NCBI GenBank assembly: GCA_009781175.1
Contig: WQYQ01000007.1
Span: 1 to 64,000, forward strand
Reading direction: 5' to 3'
Length of the DNA stretch: 64,000 bases
Source: Betaproteobacteria bacterium
GTDB taxonomy: Bacteria; Pseudomonadota; Gammaproteobacteria; Burkholderiales; Rhodocyclaceae
The notes beneath the pieces were generated by a model. The model saw only the letters and a program-made list of their open reading frames with translations, made no database searches and was not told where the DNA came from. The position numbers and the translations under genes are program-made. This document shows positions 8,107 to 16,130 of the stretch, piece by piece (position 1 is the stretch's first letter; each line of letters begins with the position of its first letter).

Positions 8107-8537
8107 TTCGAATCCGTATTCGTGCTCAGAAAACCGCTGATCGTCTCATCCGAGTGATACACCGGCTTCTCGTGATAGTGCGGGCCATCGTAGATCTCGA
8201 TCAGCACGCTCGCTTCATGCGCGATGGTCGGACCATGCGGATGATCCTTCGGGTTCATGTAGAACGAACCCGGGCGCAAACGCAGCCCCACATCGGTATA
8301 TTCATAATCCCCTTTGAGGCAATACATGAACTGGTTCGAAGCGTGGGTGTGCTTGATTGGGATACGCCCGCCCTTTGCGTACTCAAGCAGCGCGATGCTG
8401 GCGCCGGTTTCGGCGTTCTTCCACAGAAAATACTGGCGGAAACCATATTCCGGGAAATTCAGCCATTTCTCCGCATCGAGATTATCGGTATCGATCAGGA
8501 GTTCGAGGGTTTGGGCAAGCTGCAAATGATCGCTCAT
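8103..8537 (-). CDS. Small cupin-domain protein
   Basis: A 144-residue single-cupin protein. The first cupin motif is seen as IPIKHTHASNQFMYCLKGDYEYT and the second as MNPKDHPHGPTIAHEASVLIEI, giving several histidines that could bind a metal. Its start overlaps the RraA-type stop as ATGA, and its stop overlaps the CitE start in the same way, so the three genes are translationally coupled. Catabolic cupins can be dioxygenases, isomerases or sensors; nothing here fixes which. Confidence 0.75.
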   Translation of the reverse strand: MSDHLQLAQTLELLIDTDNLDAEKWLNFPEYGFRQYFLWKNAETGASIALLEYAKGGRIPIKHTHASNQFMYCLKGDYEYTDVGLRLRPGSFYMNPKDHPHGPTIAHEASVLIEIYDGPHYHEKPVYHSDETISGFLSTNTDSK

Positions 8538-9307
8538 GCTTTGTTCTCCAGGGGGGGACGACCGCTCTCGACCCAACGATCATAGATCGCACGGCTCTCC
8601 GGACTGGCCGGGAACATGCCGAGTAGTGTATGACCCCGTGCAATATGCCAGGCGGCGAATTCCTCGTACTCCTCGGCCTCGAAGGCATCCTCGGCGACCT
8701 CATCGACCAGGTGGCGGGGAATCGCTACAACGCCATCGCCATCGCCGACAATGATGTCACCGGGGTAAATCGCCACCCCCGCGCAGCCGATCGGTCCGTT
8801 CAGTTCGACGGGATGCATGGCAAGCGGCGTGGCCGGTTGGACACCCTGCCGTTGGTATGCGGGCAGACCGACGGCCCGCATGCCGGGCACATCGCGGAAG
8901 CCGCCGTCCGTCACGAGTCCGCGCACACCCCGAAACTTCAGGCGCAAGGCCATCATGTCGCCCGCCGAGGAAGAGCGCGTATTGCCAAATGCGTCGATCA
9001 CGAGCACGGCATCCGGCGGGCACTCTTCCATCGCACGCCGGTGCATATTGTCCGCGCGCGCATAGCTTTCCATGCTGTCGATATCCTCGCGCGCCGGAAT
9101 GAAGCGCAGCGTATAGGCAGGGCCGACCATGCGCAGACCCTTGCAAATCGCCCGAACCCCCTGAAGACAGACATTCCTGAAACCGCGTTTGAGCAGCGCA
9201 TTCGCGATATTCGCGGTTCCGACACGCTCGAGAATCTCGCGCGTGCGGGGCGACAAAGGAACCGGCTCGCAAGCGACGGTTTGCGACTCGGATACGGTAT
9301 CAAGCAT
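8534..9307 (-). CDS. RraA-family protein (HMG/CHA-aldolase-like)
   Basis: A 257-residue protein of the RraA / 4-hydroxy-4-methyl-2-oxoglutarate aldolase family. It has ERVGTANIANALLKRG at the N-terminus, the core GDMMALRLKFRGVRGLVTDGGFRD (with the D..G..RD pattern used for Mg2+ and substrate), and GDIIVGDGDGVVAIP near the C-terminus. Family members cleave 4-carboxy-4-hydroxy-2-oxoadipate-type products of ring cleavage, which fits the dioxygenase in this cluster. ATG 9307 follows GGGAG; longer frames lack support. It is about 45 residues longer than minimal RraA proteins at its ends. Confidence 0.75.
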   Translation of the reverse strand: MLDTVSESQTVACEPVPLSPRTREILERVGTANIANALLKRGFRNVCLQGVRAICKGLRMVGPAYTLRFIPAREDIDSMESYARADNMHRRAMEECPPDAVLVIDAFGNTRSSSAGDMMALRLKFRGVRGLVTDGGFRDVPGMRAVGLPAYQRQGVQPATPLAMHPVELNGPIGCAGVAIYPGDIIVGDGDGVVAIPRHLVDEVAEDAFEAEEYEEFAAWHIARGHTLLGMFPASPESRAIYDRWVESGRPPLENKA

Positions 9308-9380
9308 TAAAGTACTCCCGGTTTTTTCATTCACATGGAAATAGACTGTCGAATTCCACCGCTCCTCCGCAAACAGGCGG

Positions 9381-10184
9381 TTACGCCAATCGCAACGCGC
9401 ACGCGACGGCGCGTTTGGCGGCGACCTTGACGAGCTGGGCGCGATAATCGGCACTGGCGTGCATGTCGGCATTCAAGCCCTGTGCGCTCTGCCCGCATCC
9501 CTCAAGCGAGGCCGCATCGAAACGCACGGCCAACGCGGTTTCGAAGTCGCGCTGGCGAAACACGCAGGGCCCCGCGCCGTTCACGGCAACCCGAATCCCG
9601 TCATGGGTTTCGGCCACGAAACAGCCCGCCATCACGTAACCCGATGCCGGGTTCGGAATCTTGCAGTACCCGGCGCGGCGTACACGCGGGAAAATCACGC
9701 GGACCACGATCTCGCCGGGCTCAAGCGCGGTGCTGAACAGCCCCGTGAAAAACGCGTCGGCTTCGATGCTTCGGCGCGTCGTGATCACGCGAGCGCCCAG
9801 GCCGACAACCGCCGCCGGATAATCCGCTGCGGGGTCGTTATTCGAGATCGAACCGCCAATGGTGCCGCGATGGCGCACCTGCGGGTCGGCAATGCCGCTC
9901 GCGAGCAGCGCGAGCGCCGGGATGGCCTTTGCAATCCCGGGATGCCCGGCCACATCGGCATGGCGCGTCATCCCGCCTACCGACACCTCGTGCTCGCCGA
10001 CTTCAATTCCCTGCGTTTCGGGAATGTCCTGCAAGTCGATCAGCATCGACGGCCGATTCAGACGCTGCTTGAGCGTCGGAATCAGCGTCTGTCCGCCCGA
10101 CAACGGACGCGCGTTCGGATGTTCATCGAGCAGGCGCGTCACTTCGTCGAGCGATTTCGCACGCACGTATGCAAAGTCATACAT
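9381..10184 (-). CDS. FAD subunit of a molybdenum hydroxylase (CoxM-like)
   Basis: A 267-residue FAD-binding subunit of the xanthine dehydrogenase/CO dehydrogenase family. It carries the two FAD motifs ARPLSGGQTLIPTLKQRL and TIGGSISNNDPAADYPAAV and the C-terminal CoxM-type domain. It transfers electrons from the 2Fe-2S subunit to its acceptor. ATG 10184 follows GGGAGGA and is only two bases from the end of the 2Fe-2S gene, so the two are coupled. Together with 10187-10672 and 11741-14098 it forms a complete L/M/S enzyme. Confidence 0.88.
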   Translation of the reverse strand: MYDFAYVRAKSLDEVTRLLDEHPNARPLSGGQTLIPTLKQRLNRPSMLIDLQDIPETQGIEVGEHEVSVGGMTRHADVAGHPGIAKAIPALALLASGIADPQVRHRGTIGGSISNNDPAADYPAAVVGLGARVITTRRSIEADAFFTGLFSTALEPGEIVVRVIFPRVRRAGYCKIPNPASGYVMAGCFVAETHDGIRVAVNGAGPCVFRQRDFETALAVRFDAASLEGCGQSAQGLNADMHASADYRAQLVKVAAKRAVACALRLA

Positions 10185-10186
10185 GT

Positions 10187-10672
10187 TCAGTCCTCCCGCG
10201 AATGCCGGTCCGGGTGCGTGCCCGCACAGGATGCGATGGCCTCGACGATGTTCTGATAACCCGTGCAACGGCACAGATTGCCTTCGAGTTCGTGACGGAT
10301 CGTCGCGTGATCGGTCGCGCGGCCCCGGCGCAGAATGTCGATACCCTGCATCACCATGCCCGGCGTGCAGTAGCCGCATTGCAGCGCGTGATGTTCGTTG
10401 AAGGCTTTTTGCAGCGGATGCAACTGCTGCACCGAGCCGACACCTTCGATGGTTGTCACTTCCTGGCCGTCGGCCATCACCGCGAGGCACGTGCACGACT
10501 TGATGCTGCGACCGTCCAGATGGACCGTGCAACAGCCGCACTGGCTCGTGTCGCAACCAATGTGAGGGCCTTTGAATCCACAATGCTCGCGCAGGAAATA
10601 CACGAGCAGCGTGCGCCCTTCCACTTCGTGCGTCTGCACTGTTCCATTAACCGTAATCGTGATCTTGGGCAT
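10187..10672 (-). CDS. 2Fe-2S subunit of a molybdenum hydroxylase (CoxS-like)
   Basis: A 161-residue iron-sulfur subunit. The N-terminal ferredoxin-type cluster ligands are seen in [16 protein letters not shown] plus a later cysteine (SCTCL). The C-terminal helical cluster ligands are CGYCTPG and CRCTGYQNI. This arrangement is diagnostic for the small subunit of xanthine dehydrogenase, aldehyde oxidoreductase and CO dehydrogenase-type enzymes. ATG 10672 gives the standard N-terminus ([10 protein letters not shown]). Confidence 0.92.
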   Translation of the reverse strand: MPKITITVNGTVQTHEVEGRTLLVYFLREHCGFKGPHIGCDTSQCGCCTVHLDGRSIKSCTCLAVMADGQEVTTIEGVGSVQQLHPLQKAFNEHHALQCGYCTPGMVMQGIDILRRGRATDHATIRHELEGNLCRCTGYQNIVEAIASCAGTHPDRHSRED

Positions 10673-10721
10673 ATCGATGCACCTGTAACAGGTATGACTG
10701 ACCGCGCTTTCTTCGCGCGGC

Positions 10722-11357
10722 TCAATGTGTGCCGAGCCAGCCAACCAGCACAGCCACGGCGATCACCGTGACCGCCCAGGCCCAGGCCGGCATTTGCACC
10801 GTCACCATGCCGCTGGATGCCGGTGCGGACGTTTCCGGCGCACGCGGCGTTTGTCGACCGGCCGCGACCTGCTCTGGCGCCGCGGCGCGCTCAACACCCG
10901 TCGCGCCAGGCTCCGGAGCAGTCAACAGCTCGGTCAGCTTGCCGAAAAACTGCGCGGAGAGTTTGGCGGCGCTGGCATTGATCAGACGGGCGCCGATCGC
11001 CGCGAGACGTCCGCCAATCCGCGCTTCGGCCTTGTAAGTGAGACGCGTCTGGTCCGGGCCCAGCTCGTCGAGCCTGACTTCGGCCGCGCCCTTGGCGAAA
11101 CCGGCCACGCCGCCATCGCCTTCGAACGTCATCAGATAGCCCTCGGGGCGGCGCGGATTTTCGAGCCGCAGCGTGCCCTTGAAGCGCGCCTTCACCGGGC
11201 CGATTGCCGTCACGACGGCGACGCCATACGCGCCGTCGTTGGCCACCGTGATCGATTCGCAACCGGGAATCGCGGCCTTGAGAATCTCGGGATCGAGCAG
11301 CGCGTCATAAACACGCTCGCGCGCCAACGGTAGAAGTTGTTCTCCGGTCAGATTCAT
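10722..11357 (-). CDS. CoxG-family protein with C-terminal membrane anchor
   Basis: A 211-residue protein. Residues 1-150 form a START/SRPBCC-like CoxG domain (LDPEILKAAIPGCESI, then FKGTLRLENPRRPEGYLMTFEG). A proline/alanine-rich linker follows, and a C-terminal hydrophobic helix (AWAWAVTVIAVAVLVGWLG) probably anchors it to the inner membrane. In CO-oxidising bacteria CoxG recruits CO dehydrogenase to the membrane; here it may tether the molybdenum hydroxylase encoded around it to the respiratory chain. Confidence 0.8.
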   Translation of the reverse strand: MNLTGEQLLPLARERVYDALLDPEILKAAIPGCESITVANDGAYGVAVVTAIGPVKARFKGTLRLENPRRPEGYLMTFEGDGGVAGFAKGAAEVRLDELGPDQTRLTYKAEARIGGRLAAIGARLINASAAKLSAQFFGKLTELLTAPEPGATGVERAAAPEQVAAGRQTPRAPETSAPASSGMVTVQMPAWAWAVTVIAVAVLVGWLGTH

Positions 11358-11399
11358 GCTTTGTGTTCCATTCCTGAAATACGCTAATCAATAAGACAC

Positions 11400-11711
11400 T
11401 CACAACAACGGCAGGTCGGCCGGCCGGTTGGTCTGCCAGCGGAATTCGGCGATCTCGATACGCTCCGACAACGCCGCCTTTTCAAACGGATCCTCGGCGA
11501 CGATCCGGCGGACTTCGTCTTCGTTGTCCGCCTCGATGATCATCATTCCGCCCAAAGGCGTTCCCTGCGGGTCGAGCAGTGGGCCGCCTGCGCGCACCCG
11601 CGTACCGAACCGCATCATGTAATCGCGGTGCAACGGACGGATTTCGGCGCGAATGGCGGCGGCCTTGCCGTCGGTACGGTCGATGCGATAAACGATAAAA
11701 AGCTTGCTCAC
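11400..11711 (-). CDS. YciI-like family protein
   Basis: A 103-residue protein of the YciI/muconolactone-isomerase-like alpha-beta barrel group. It includes a conserved H/D region (IRPLHRDYMMRFGTRVRAGG) and the C-terminal EVRRIVAEDPFEKAALSERIEI typical of the family. YciI-like proteins occur often in aromatic degradation clusters; their reaction is usually unknown. It lies between the CoxG gene and the large molybdenum subunit, 29 bases after the latter. Confidence 0.8.
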   Translation of the reverse strand: MSKLFIVYRIDRTDGKAAAIRAEIRPLHRDYMMRFGTRVRAGGPLLDPQGTPLGGMMIIEADNEDEVRRIVAEDPFEKAALSERIEIAEFRWQTNRPADLPLL

Positions 11712-11740
11712 GATGCCTTTCCGTATATGTCGGTCAGTGG

Positions 11741-14098
11741 TTATTGCGCGCGCTTGGCATGCTGGATCGTTTCCCAGACTTTGAGCGGCGTCGCCGGCAT
11801 GTCAATGTGGCGCACACCATACGGGGCAAGCGCGTCGATGATGGCCGCGATGATCGCGGGTGGCATGCCGACCGTGCCTGTTTCCGCGCCGCCCTTCACG
11901 CCGAGCGGATTGGTCTGCGTCGGAACCGCGCGCATACCGAGTCTGAATTCGCAAAAGTCGCTTGCCTTCGGCATGGCGTAATCGGTGAACGCCCCCGTCA
12001 GCAACTGGCCGTCCGCGTCATGGATGATCTGTTCCTTGAGCGCCTGACCGGCACCTTGGACGATTCCGCCATGAATCTGACCCTCAAGCACGAGCGGATT
12101 GATCACGTTGCCGACGTCATCGACCGCGGCAATGCGGTCGAGCTTGACATCGCCCGTTTCGGGATCGATCTCGACCTCGGCGGTATAGCAACCGTTCGGA
12201 TAATTCTGCGGTTGCGCCGTGAAAAAACCCCGTCCCTCAAGGCCATTCCAGAGATCGGCCGGCAACGGCTTGGGCGCACCCCATGCATAAGTCGCACGCG
12301 CCACACGGTCGAGAGTGATCTCGCGCCCCTCGCCGGTCGTTTCCCGATACACACCGTCTCTGAATTCGAGCGCATCCTCGACGCAGCCAAGCAGTATCGC
12401 CGCCACGCGGCGCCCTTTTGCAATGACTTCATTGCATGCGCCGAGCAACGCCGAGCCGCCTATCGTCATGCTGCGTGAACCGAACGTGCCGCGCCCATTG
12501 GCAAGCTTGTCGGTATCGCCCTGCACAAAGCGGATCTTCTCGATCGGCACGCCCAGCCATTCGTGAACCATCTGCGCATAGCTGGTCTCGTGGCCCTGGC
12601 CATACGAGAAGGTACCGGCGAGGATGGACAGCCCGCCGGTCGCATCGAAGCGGATGTCCATGCGATCGCTGATCGTGCCGCACACCTCGATGTACAGCGC
12701 CAGGCCGCGGCCACGCAGCAGACCGCGCGCTTCACTCGCCACCTTGCGCGCCGGGAAACCATCCCAGTCGGATAGCTTCAGTCCCTCGTCGAGAATGGCT
12801 TCGAACTCGCCACAGTCATAGGTTTCATTGATGGCCGTGGTATACGGCATCTGCTCAGGCCGGATCAGGTTGCGCCTGCGGATTTCGATGGGGTCGATGC
12901 CGAGTTCGGCCGCGGCGATATCGAGCATACGCTCGACAACCAGCGTCGCTTCGGGACGGCCCGCGCCACGATAGGTGGTCAGCGTGCGACTGTGGGTGAA
13001 GATACCGTTGATCGACACATGCATGGCCGGGAACGCATACACGCCCGACAGCATGCGGCAACCCACCAGCGACGGATGCGCGGTTGACGGACCCAACTGG
13101 CAACCGAGGTTATGGTTCACAAGCACGCGCATGCCGAGCACCGTGCCGTCGTTAGTCAGCGCCAACTCCGCATCGGCGATCTGGTCGCGGCCATTAAAGT
13201 CGGAAAGGAATGCTTCGCTACGGTCGCTGATCCATTTGACCGGACGGCCGACGCGCCGGGCCGCCCAGACAACGAGAATTTCCTCGGGGTATAAACCCCC
13301 TTTGGTGCCGAAACCGCCGCCCACGTCCCCCGCTACAACATGCACGCAATGCGCGGGGACCTTGAGGATATGTTCCGCGAGCATGAGCCGAACGCGGGAC
13401 GGGTTCGCAGTCGACGAGGTCAGGTGATAGCGCTGTTCGGCCTCGTAATAAGCGCCGATCGCGGTGCGCGGTTCGAGCGGGTTGCCCGCGACACGCTGGC
13501 TACGGATACGCGATGCGACGATCTTGTCGGCACGCGCGAACGCCGCGTCGGTCGCGGCCGCATCGCCGAGTTCGTGATGGAAACAGATATTGCCGGTCGC
13601 TTCGGGCCACACGAGCGGAGCGCCATCTGCGATCGCGGCTTCGACGGTCGGCGCCGCCGGCAGCGCTTCGTAATCGACCACGATCCGTTCGGCCGCATCC
13701 ATCGCCGCCGCGAGCGTTTCGGCCACGACGAAGGCCACACCCGAACCAATAGCCAGAACGCGCTCGCTTTCAAGCGGCGGAAAGGGCGTCTTGTGGTAGG
13801 TCTTGCCGGTGATGGTGGGCGGGATGCTCACGCATGGAATATGCCCGAGCCCGTCCGCCACGTAATCTTCGCCGGTCAGCACCGCGATCACGCCCGGCAC
13901 GTCGAGCGCGCCGCTGACATCGATGCCGCGAATCCAGGCATGCGCGACCGGCGAGCGCAACACGTACCCGCGCGCCTGATTCGGCAGGTTGTAATCGTCG
14001 GCATAGCGGCCCTGCCCGGTCAGCATGCGCAGATCCTCACGGCGCGGCAGAGGCGCACCGATACCCTGCGCGGCCTTCGAGATCGGATCTGCTTTCAT
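11741..14098 (-). CDS. Molybdopterin subunit of a molybdenum hydroxylase (form II CoxL-like)
   Basis: A 785-residue large subunit of the xanthine dehydrogenase family. It has an N-terminal a/b hammerhead (GQGRYADDYNLPNQARGYVLRS), GDVGGGFGTKGGLYPEE, and TTYRGAGRPEAT at the active-site loop. The YRGAGR loop is that of form II, not the AYxCSFR loop of genuine CO dehydrogenase. GVKGGAETGTVGMPP near the C-terminus supplies the catalytic glutamate. The enzyme should hydroxylate an aldehyde or N-heteroaromatic carbon with water as oxygen source. Genes for the M and S subunits follow downstream, so the order here is L-YciI-CoxG-S-M. Confidence 0.9.
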   Translation of the reverse strand: MKADPISKAAQGIGAPLPRREDLRMLTGQGRYADDYNLPNQARGYVLRSPVAHAWIRGIDVSGALDVPGVIAVLTGEDYVADGLGHIPCVSIPPTITGKTYHKTPFPPLESERVLAIGSGVAFVVAETLAAAMDAAERIVVDYEALPAAPTVEAAIADGAPLVWPEATGNICFHHELGDAAATDAAFARADKIVASRIRSQRVAGNPLEPRTAIGAYYEAEQRYHLTSSTANPSRVRLMLAEHILKVPAHCVHVVAGDVGGGFGTKGGLYPEEILVVWAARRVGRPVKWISDRSEAFLSDFNGRDQIADAELALTNDGTVLGMRVLVNHNLGCQLGPSTAHPSLVGCRMLSGVYAFPAMHVSINGIFTHSRTLTTYRGAGRPEATLVVERMLDIAAAELGIDPIEIRRRNLIRPEQMPYTTAINETYDCGEFEAILDEGLKLSDWDGFPARKVASEARGLLRGRGLALYIEVCGTISDRMDIRFDATGGLSILAGTFSYGQGHETSYAQMVHEWLGVPIEKIRFVQGDTDKLANGRGTFGSRSMTIGGSALLGACNEVIAKGRRVAAILLGCVEDALEFRDGVYRETTGEGREITLDRVARATYAWGAPKPLPADLWNGLEGRGFFTAQPQNYPNGCYTAEVEIDPETGDVKLDRIAAVDDVGNVINPLVLEGQIHGGIVQGAGQALKEQIIHDADGQLLTGAFTDYAMPKASDFCEFRLGMRAVPTQTNPLGVKGGAETGTVGMPPAIIAAIIDALAPYGVRHIDMPATPLKVWETIQHAKRAQ

Positions 14099-14135
14099 CG
14101 GATGCCCCTACTCATTCTGGCTTGAAAATAAAGCA

Positions 14136-14654
14136 TCAGCTTGCAGCGGCGGACAGCGCTGCATACCGACCGCCATGAAACAACAACGGCGCCGCCGCCT
14201 CTGGAGCATGCCCGAGCGCCTGCACCTCACCCACGAACAGCGTGTGATCGCCGCATGGATAGGCATGCCGCAATTGCGCTGCGACCTGCACATTCGCGCC
14301 CTCGACCACCGGCACGCCGGCGAGCGACTGGAACGCTGGCTGCCGGTCGGGCGAAGGCTTGCCCGCGAAGTGATTGCTGCACCATTGTTGGTTATCGGCC
14401 AGCACGCTGACACCGAACCAGCCGGCGTTGCCGATCCGCTCATGCATTTTCGCCGTGCAGGCAATCGAGACAATCACGAGCGGCGGTTCGAGGGAACCCG
14501 ACATGAACGCGTTCGCCGTCATGGCATGCGGCGCGCCATCAACGATGGTCGTGACGGTCACGACGCCCGTCGCGAACTGCCCCATCGCATCGCGAAACTC
14601 GCGCGGCGTGAACGATCTTTCGGTCTGGCTTCCGGGTGAGGTGGTGGCACTCAT
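14136..14654 (-). CDS. Flavin reductase-like domain protein
   Basis: A 172-residue protein of the short-chain flavin reductase family (HpaC type). It has FRDAMGQFATGVVTVTT, AMTANAFMSGSLEPPLVIVSI and the C-terminal DHTLFVGEVQALGH. It uses NAD(P)H to supply reduced flavin to a two-component monooxygenase; the partner is most likely the HpaB-type oxygenase at 16131-17657, with the StyA-like protein as another candidate. ATG 14654 was chosen over the upstream start because GAAGGA precedes it. Confidence 0.88.
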   Translation of the reverse strand: MSATTSPGSQTERSFTPREFRDAMGQFATGVVTVTTIVDGAPHAMTANAFMSGSLEPPLVIVSIACTAKMHERIGNAGWFGVSVLADNQQWCSNHFAGKPSPDRQPAFQSLAGVPVVEGANVQVAAQLRHAYPCGDHTLFVGEVQALGHAPEAAAPLLFHGGRYAALSAAAS

Positions 14655-14695
14655 TGTTGTTCCTTCGTATGACAAGGCGTGTTTAGGTCTGGCGT

Positions 14696-15100
14696 TTAGT
14701 CGCCGCTCCCTGCATAGGCGACGGCCTCGATCTCGAGCAGGATCTCCGGCAGCGCGAGGCCCGCGACCTGAACCAGCGTCGAGCAGGGGAAATCGCCCTC
14801 AAAGAATTCCTGGCGGGCACGCCAGATTTCCTTGTTATCGGCCATGTTGGTCACGTAGATGTTCATCTTGACCATGTCGCTCATCTTGCCGCCCGCGGCT
14901 TCGATGCAGTGTTTGAGCTTGGTGAAGATGACCTTGGCCTGCTCATACGCGGTGGCGCCCTGGATCGTCTTCAGATCGTTGGCGCGTGCGGTCATGCCCG
15001 AAACGTAGATCGCATCACCCACGCGCAGCGTGTTCGACCAGTGTCCAGGCGGATATTCGGCGACGTTCGGGGAAATAAAGCGTTGCTTCTTTGCTGCCAT
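14696..15100 (-). CDS. Rid (YjgF/YER057c/UK114) family protein without the RidA arginine
   Basis: A 134-residue Rid-fold protein (LRVGDAIYVSGMTARAND, MVKMNIYVTNMADNKEIWRA, LPEILLEIEAVAYAG). True RidA imine deaminases carry an arginine in an ARxxV/AR-C motif before the terminal strand; here the segment reads FPCSTLVQVAGL, with no arginine. Such members belong to other Rid subfamilies, several of which serve ring-cleavage pathways (for example aminoacrylate or aminomuconate hydrolases). It lies between the flavin reductase and the ring-cleavage dioxygenase. Confidence 0.85.
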   Translation of the reverse strand: MAAKKQRFISPNVAEYPPGHWSNTLRVGDAIYVSGMTARANDLKTIQGATAYEQAKVIFTKLKHCIEAAGGKMSDMVKMNIYVTNMADNKEIWRARQEFFEGDFPCSTLVQVAGLALPEILLEIEAVAYAGSGD

Positions 15101-15168
15101 GATGTTCCTCTCGAATAGATGATGTAGCGTTTGCCGCCCGGGCGATGACGCCCGGTGCGGTGTGGGGT

Positions 15169-16101
15169 TCAGTCAAAGAATTCAGGCGGTGGCCGCATGC
15201 CCCACTGGGTGGTCTGGTCCGCCGTCCCGACGAAATGCGACGGAACGTGTTCACTGGTCACCACATCGCCGTCGGTATAGTGCTCGACGCGGAAACCGAA
15301 CGGATCGCTCCAGTAGTCATAGATCTGGCTGCCAAGCAGATGCCGCCCGACACCGCATACGAGGAAGTGGCCCTGGTCGCTCAGGTAATCGTGCGCACCC
15401 ATGACCGCGTCGAGATCCTGCATTTCGAACGAGCAGTGATGCACGCCGACATTCGCGGCGCGCGTGATCAGGATCGCATGATGATCGACAGGGGTCGCCC
15501 CAAGATCGACCCGCATGAAAGTGCCGACCACGTTCTCCTGCGAACCCGCGCACAGGTAATCGCTCGCCACCATGCCGAAACGCTCCTGGAACCACGCGAC
15601 GGTCTCGCTGTGGTGCGGCACGCGCAACACGAAATGCCCGAGACGCAGCACGAGACCCGCTTCACGCTTCGGGCGCAGGCTGCTGTTGATACGGTCCTTC
15701 ACCGCGCCAGCGTTGAACGGGTTCGGCGCGCGCAAGGGCAGCGTCGAGACTTCCTGGCCCCATAGCGCGTCGATGCGCACGCCGTCCGGCGTATGCATCC
15801 GCACACGCAAGCCCCCGCCGGGCGCATCGATGGCTTCGACCGGCGACGAACCTTCGAACGCGGCGAGCGTATCCAGATCCTCACGCGAGCTGACACGAAT
15901 GCCACCGCCAAGAAAGCGGTTTTCCGCACCGCGCTCGCTCACATGCGAATACGGGGCGGGTCCCGAACCGCGCATATACAGCCGGTCCGTATCGCGGCCC
16001 GCGGTCACGAGACCGAAGTCCTGCATGAATTTCTGCATGCGATCGAGGTCGTCGACCTGATAGATCACATACGACACATCCACTGCCTTTGCTTGACTCA
16101 C
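15169..16101 (-). CDS. Extradiol ring-cleavage dioxygenase, VOC (type I) family
   Basis: A 310-residue two-domain vicinal-oxygen-chelate protein. The second domain shows the Fe(II) ligands of type I extradiol dioxygenases: a histidine in LRLGHFVLRV, a histidine in NVGVHHCSFEMQD, and a glutamate in DPFGFRVEHYTDG. It is expected to open a catechol-type ring next to the hydroxyls. The GTG start at 16101 is preceded by GAGGAG and gives a normal family N-terminus; the frame open to 16212 runs back into the hydroxylase gene. It follows the HpaB-type hydroxylase by 29 bases, as expected if that enzyme makes the catechol. Confidence 0.87.
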   Translation of the reverse strand: MSQAKAVDVSYVIYQVDDLDRMQKFMQDFGLVTAGRDTDRLYMRGSGPAPYSHVSERGAENRFLGGGIRVSSREDLDTLAAFEGSSPVEAIDAPGGGLRVRMHTPDGVRIDALWGQEVSTLPLRAPNPFNAGAVKDRINSSLRPKREAGLVLRLGHFVLRVPHHSETVAWFQERFGMVASDYLCAGSQENVVGTFMRVDLGATPVDHHAILITRAANVGVHHCSFEMQDLDAVMGAHDYLSDQGHFLVCGVGRHLLGSQIYDYWSDPFGFRVEHYTDGDVVTSEHVPSHFVGTADQTTQWGMRPPPEFFD

Positions 16102-16130
16102 GATTGCTGCTCCTCGAAACGCAGTGACAC

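Noticed and set aside
11741..14098. Calling the molybdenum enzyme a carbon monoxide dehydrogenase
   Set aside because: The active-site loop is YRGAGR (form II), without the cysteine loop of true CO dehydrogenase.
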